Part shown: positions 61,454 through 64,000 of the stretch, in pieces
Layout of the letters: every line of letters starts with the position of its first letter
Numbering within the stretch: position 1 is the first letter of the stretch
Assembly: GCF_000514815.1 (NCBI RefSeq)
Contig: NZ_KI911474.1
Location: forward strand, 209,163 to 273,162
DNA from: Salinispora fenicalii
GTDB taxonomy: Bacteria; Actinomycetota; Actinomycetes; Mycobacteriales; Micromonosporaceae
DNA: 64,000 nucleotides
Reading direction: 5' to 3'
The notes under the pieces: generated by a model
What the model was told of the DNA's origin: nothing
Database searches by the model: none
Seen by the model: the letters and a program-made list of their open reading frames with translations, nothing else
Position numbers and translations under genes: made by a program

Positions 61454-62986
61454 GTGACGCTCGATGGTGAGGCGCTGGAGCAGCTACGTAAGCGGGCCCG
61501 GGCCGGTGGAGCGGACAAGTACCATGCGGCGAATGCCGCGAAGGGCAAGCTCTTCGCCCGGGAACGGGTCGCGTTCCTGGTTGACGAGGGATCGTTGGTC
61601 GAAGACGGGCTCTACGCCAACGCGTCGGCCGAGGGGCTGCCCGCCGACGGTGTGATCACTGGAACTGCCACCATCGATGGCCGCCCGGTCTGTGTGATGG
61701 CCAATGACTCCACGGTCAAGGCCGGCAGTTGGGGAGCTCGGACCGTCGAAAAGATCATTCGAATCATTGAGCGTGCCTACGCGACCAAGGTTCCGATGGT
61801 TTACCTGGTCGACTCGGCCGGTGCCCGGATTACCGACCAGGTAGATCTGTTCCCCGGTCGGCGGGGCGCCGGAAAGATCTTCTGGAATCAGGTCCGCGCG
61901 TCTGGCTCGATCCCCCAGGTCTGTGCGCTCTTCGGACCGAGCGCGGCCGGTGGGGCGTACATCCCGGCCTTCTGCGACGTGGTTGCCATGGTCGAGGGAA
62001 ACGCCAGCATGTACCTGGGCTCGGACCGCATGGTCGAGATGGTCACCGGAGAGCAGACGACCCTGGAGGCGATGGGCGGGGCCCGGGTGCACTGCGCCGA
62101 GTCCGGCGTTGGCCACTTCCTTTGCCGGAGTGAGGCCGACGCGCTGGACGTTGTACGGCGCTACTTGTCGTATCTGCCGACAAACTGGACCCAACAGCCG
62201 CCTGCGGCGCCCGCTGTCGAAGCGCCGGCGAAGGTCGACCTAGCGACGCTGGTGCCGGCCAGCGAACGGCAGGCGTTCGACATGCGCCGGTACGCGAAGG
62301 GGCTGCTTGACCAGGGAAGCTTCTTTGAGATCCAGGCGCTGTGGGCCAAGGAGTTGACCATCGGCTTCGGCCGGCTCAACGGCGAGGTCGTTGGTGTGGT
62401 CGGCAATAACTCGATGTTCAAGGGGGGCGTGCTCTTCGTTGACTCGGCCGACAAGGCGACCCGGTTCGTGCAGCTCTGTGACGCGTTCAACGTGCCGTTG
62501 CTGTTCCTCTCCGACGTACCCGGGTTCATGGTCGGCAGCGCGGTGGAGAAGCAGGGCATCATTCGGCATGGCGCCAAAATGATCACTGCAATCTCCGAGG
62601 CGACCGTACCCAAAATCTGTGTGGTGGTGCGCAAGGCCTACGGTGCCGGCCTCTACGCAATGGCCGGCCCCGGGTTCGAGCCGGACGCAACGATTGCCCT
62701 GCCGACCGCGAAGATCGCTGTGATGGGTGCGGAGGCGGCGGTAAACGCGGTCTACGCCAACAAGATCGCGGCCATTGGGGACGAGAGTGAACGGGCCGCA
62801 TTTGTCGCTGCCCGGCGCGAGGAGTACGAGCAGGACATCGACATCGTCCGGCTCGCCAGTGAGCTGGTGGTTGACGCGATCGTGGAACCACCCGAGCTGC
62901 GCGGTGAGCTGATTCGCCGCTTCGCCGCCGCCCGTGGCAAGGATCGCCACTTCGCCACCCGCCGACACGGCGTCACCCCTGTCTGA
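61454..62986 (+). CDS. acyl-CoA carboxylase carboxyltransferase subunit
   Basis: 510 residues from GTG 61454 (AGGAGG seven bases upstream). Both crotonase-like halves are present: the N-terminal half with MVYLVDSAGARITDQVDLFP and GPSAAGGAYIPAFCDVVAMV, and the C-terminal half with PLLFLSDVPGFMVGSAVEKQ, then GAKMITAISEATVPKICVVV and AYGAGLYAMAGPGF. The layout and AAGG/GAG oxyanion loops match methylcrotonyl- or geranyl-CoA carboxylase beta subunits. It partners the biotin carboxylase upstream and starts a second transcription unit that continues into the dehydrogenase. Confidence 0.93.
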   Translation: MTLDGEALEQLRKRARAGGADKYHAANAAKGKLFARERVAFLVDEGSLVEDGLYANASAEGLPADGVITGTATIDGRPVCVMANDSTVKAGSWGARTVEKIIRIIERAYATKVPMVYLVDSAGARITDQVDLFPGRRGAGKIFWNQVRASGSIPQVCALFGPSAAGGAYIPAFCDVVAMVEGNASMYLGSDRMVEMVTGEQTTLEAMGGARVHCAESGVGHFLCRSEADALDVVRRYLSYLPTNWTQQPPAAPAVEAPAKVDLATLVPASERQAFDMRRYAKGLLDQGSFFEIQALWAKELTIGFGRLNGEVVGVVGNNSMFKGGVLFVDSADKATRFVQLCDAFNVPLLFLSDVPGFMVGSAVEKQGIIRHGAKMITAISEATVPKICVVVRKAYGAGLYAMAGPGFEPDATIALPTAKIAVMGAEAAVNAVYANKIAAIGDESERAAFVAARREEYEQDIDIVRLASELVVDAIVEPPELRGELIRRFAAARGKDRHFATRRHGVTPV

Positions 62987-63044
62987 CCCGGTCGCCCCGG
63001 GCGTCACAAGCGCCGGGTGGCCCATCTCCCACCAGGAGGAACTC

Positions 63045-64000
63045 ATGGACTTTCGGCTTTCCGAGGAGCACGAGGCGCTGCGAGCGAGCGTCCGCGACTT
63101 CGCCCGCGAGGTGGTCGCTCCAGTCATCGCCGATCACTACGAGCGACACAGCTTCCCGTACGACGTCATTCGCCAGATGGGACAGATGGGTCTGTTCGGC
63201 CTTCCCTTTCCGGAGGAGCACGGCGGAATGGGGGGTGACTACTTCGCGCTCTGCCTCGTGCTGGAGGAGCTTGCCCGGATCGACTCCAGCGTGGCGATCA
63301 CGCTCGAGGCGGCGGTCTCGCTCGGCGCGATGCCCATCTACCGGTTCGGCACGGATAAGCAGCGGGCAGAGTGGCTGCCGCGACTGCTCAACGGTTCGGC
63401 ACTGGCCGCGTTCGGGTTGACTGAGCCGGGCTTCGGCTCGGACGCCGGGGGGACCCAGACTCGGGCGGTACTCGATGAGTCGACGGACGAGTGGGTGATT
63501 AACGGGTCGAAGGCCTTCATCACCAACTCCGGGACCGACATCACCGAGCTGGTCACCGTCGCGGCGGTCACCGGTACGAGGCCGGACGGCTCGAAGGAGC
63601 TGTCCACGATCATCGTGCCGACCGGAACCCCGGGCTTCACGGTGGCACCGGGGTACTCCAAGGTGGGCTGGACGGCCTCCGACACGCACGAGTTGACCTT
63701 CGATGACTGTCGGGTGCCGGCGGGGAACCTACTCGGCGAACGGGGTCGAGGCTTCGCGCAGTTCCTGCGGATTCTCGACGAGGGGCGGATCGCGATCGCC
63801 GCACTCGCCGTCGGACTGGCCCAGGGCTGTGTGGACGAGTCGGTCCGGTACGCGAAGGAACGGCACGCCTTTGGCCGTCCGATCGGGGCCAACCAGGCGA
63901 TTCAGTTCAAGACTGCGGATATGGAGCTACGGGTGCATACCGCTCGGCTGGCGTATTACGACGCTGCGTCGCGGATGCTCGCCGGAGAACCGTTCAAGCG
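63045..64000 (+). CDS. acyl-CoA dehydrogenase, 3' partial
   Basis: Starts at ATG 63045 (AGGAGGA upstream) and runs off the window after 318 codons. It has FRLSEEHEALRASVRDFARE, then FGLTEPGFGSDAGG for FAD binding, WVINGSKAFITNSGTD, and FDDCRVPAGNLLGERGRGF. The visible part covers the N-terminal and middle domains and the start of the C-terminal helical domain, including RHAFGRPIG and part of the catalytic region. Context suggests isovaleryl-CoA or another short-branched acyl-CoA substrate. It is 58 bases after the carboxyltransferase gene. Confidence 0.93.
   Translation, partial: MDFRLSEEHEALRASVRDFAREVVAPVIADHYERHSFPYDVIRQMGQMGLFGLPFPEEHGGMGGDYFALCLVLEELARIDSSVAITLEAAVSLGAMPIYRFGTDKQRAEWLPRLLNGSALAAFGLTEPGFGSDAGGTQTRAVLDESTDEWVINGSKAFITNSGTDITELVTVAAVTGTRPDGSKELSTIIVPTGTPGFTVAPGYSKVGWTASDTHELTFDDCRVPAGNLLGERGRGFAQFLRILDEGRIAIAALAVGLAQGCVDESVRYAKERHAFGRPIGANQAIQFKTADMELRVHTARLAYYDAASRMLAGEPFK

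Overview
The window is the replication-origin region of a high-GC actinobacterial chromosome. High GC, frequent GTG starts, Shine-Dalgarno GGAGG, and the gene order cca, murJ, pseudokinase, sigM, anti-sigma, trxB, trxA, cwlM ... parB, parA, rsmG, jag, yidC, yidD, rnpA, rpmH, dnaA, oriC, dnaN, gnd, recF, DciA-like, gyrB, gyrA, DUF3566, tRNA-Ile, DLW-39, tRNA-Ala all fit. The pairing of XRE/DUF5753 with DUF397 proteins and the flavour of the proteins suggest Micromonosporaceae (Salinispora or Micromonospora), but this is an inference.

Layout. (1) 1-5.9 kb is an accessory stretch with decay. It holds the 3' end of an LPxTG-anchored RCC1-repeat protein, a broken XRE/DUF5753 regulator next to an intact DUF397 gene, ogt, a serine hydrolase, a truncated alpha/beta hydrolase divergent from a TetR gene with two operators, a small membrane protein and a truncated ECF sigma factor. 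(2) 5.9-19.1 kb carries tRNA maturation (cca), lipid II flipping (murJ), a membrane pseudokinase, sigM with its anti-sigma gene, the thioredoxin pair behind a SigR-like promoter, cwlM, a GNAT, an aminotransferase and a Ddl-like ATP-grasp protein. (3) 19.1-27.2 kb is a leftward cluster: HIT-like protein, parB, parA, rsmG, jag, yidC, yidD, rnpA, rpmH. (4) 27.2-40.9 kb is the rightward dnaA-oriC-dnaN-gnd-recF-DciA-gyrB-gyrA-DUF3566 cluster. (5) 41-49.7 kb has two tRNAs, DLW-39, small membrane and lipoprotein genes, a sigma factor with a SnoaL tail beside a tandem SnoaL protein, valS and the Sua5/TsaC-type gene. (6) 49.7-57.8 kb has a giant P-type ATPase, two small membrane proteins, a DsbA/FrnE-like oxidoreductase, SufE, a CBS protein and an SGNH hydrolase. 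(7) 57.9-64 kb is a branched-chain acyl-CoA (leucine/isovaleryl-CoA type) catabolic set: TetR, biotin carboxylase, HMG-CoA lyase, carboxyltransferase and an acyl-CoA dehydrogenase that runs off the window.

Replication and segregation signals are dense. There are four perfect parS cores (two upstream of parB, two inside parA) and one single-mismatch parS about 25 kb away on the other side of oriC. DnaA-box clusters lie in oriC and also in the dnaA promoter, the gyrB-gyrA gap, the murJ-pseudokinase gap, and a tight group that brackets a parS site.

I did not find a clearly new multi-gene system. The most unusual observations are the combined DnaA-box/parS element at 20.33-20.44 kb, the Ddl-like protein lacking the expected metal-binding Glu, the sigma-SnoaL/tandem-SnoaL pair, the separate MurJ-linked pseudokinase, a biotin carboxylase with no BCCP, and an LPxTG RCC1 protein built from almost identical 156-bp units.
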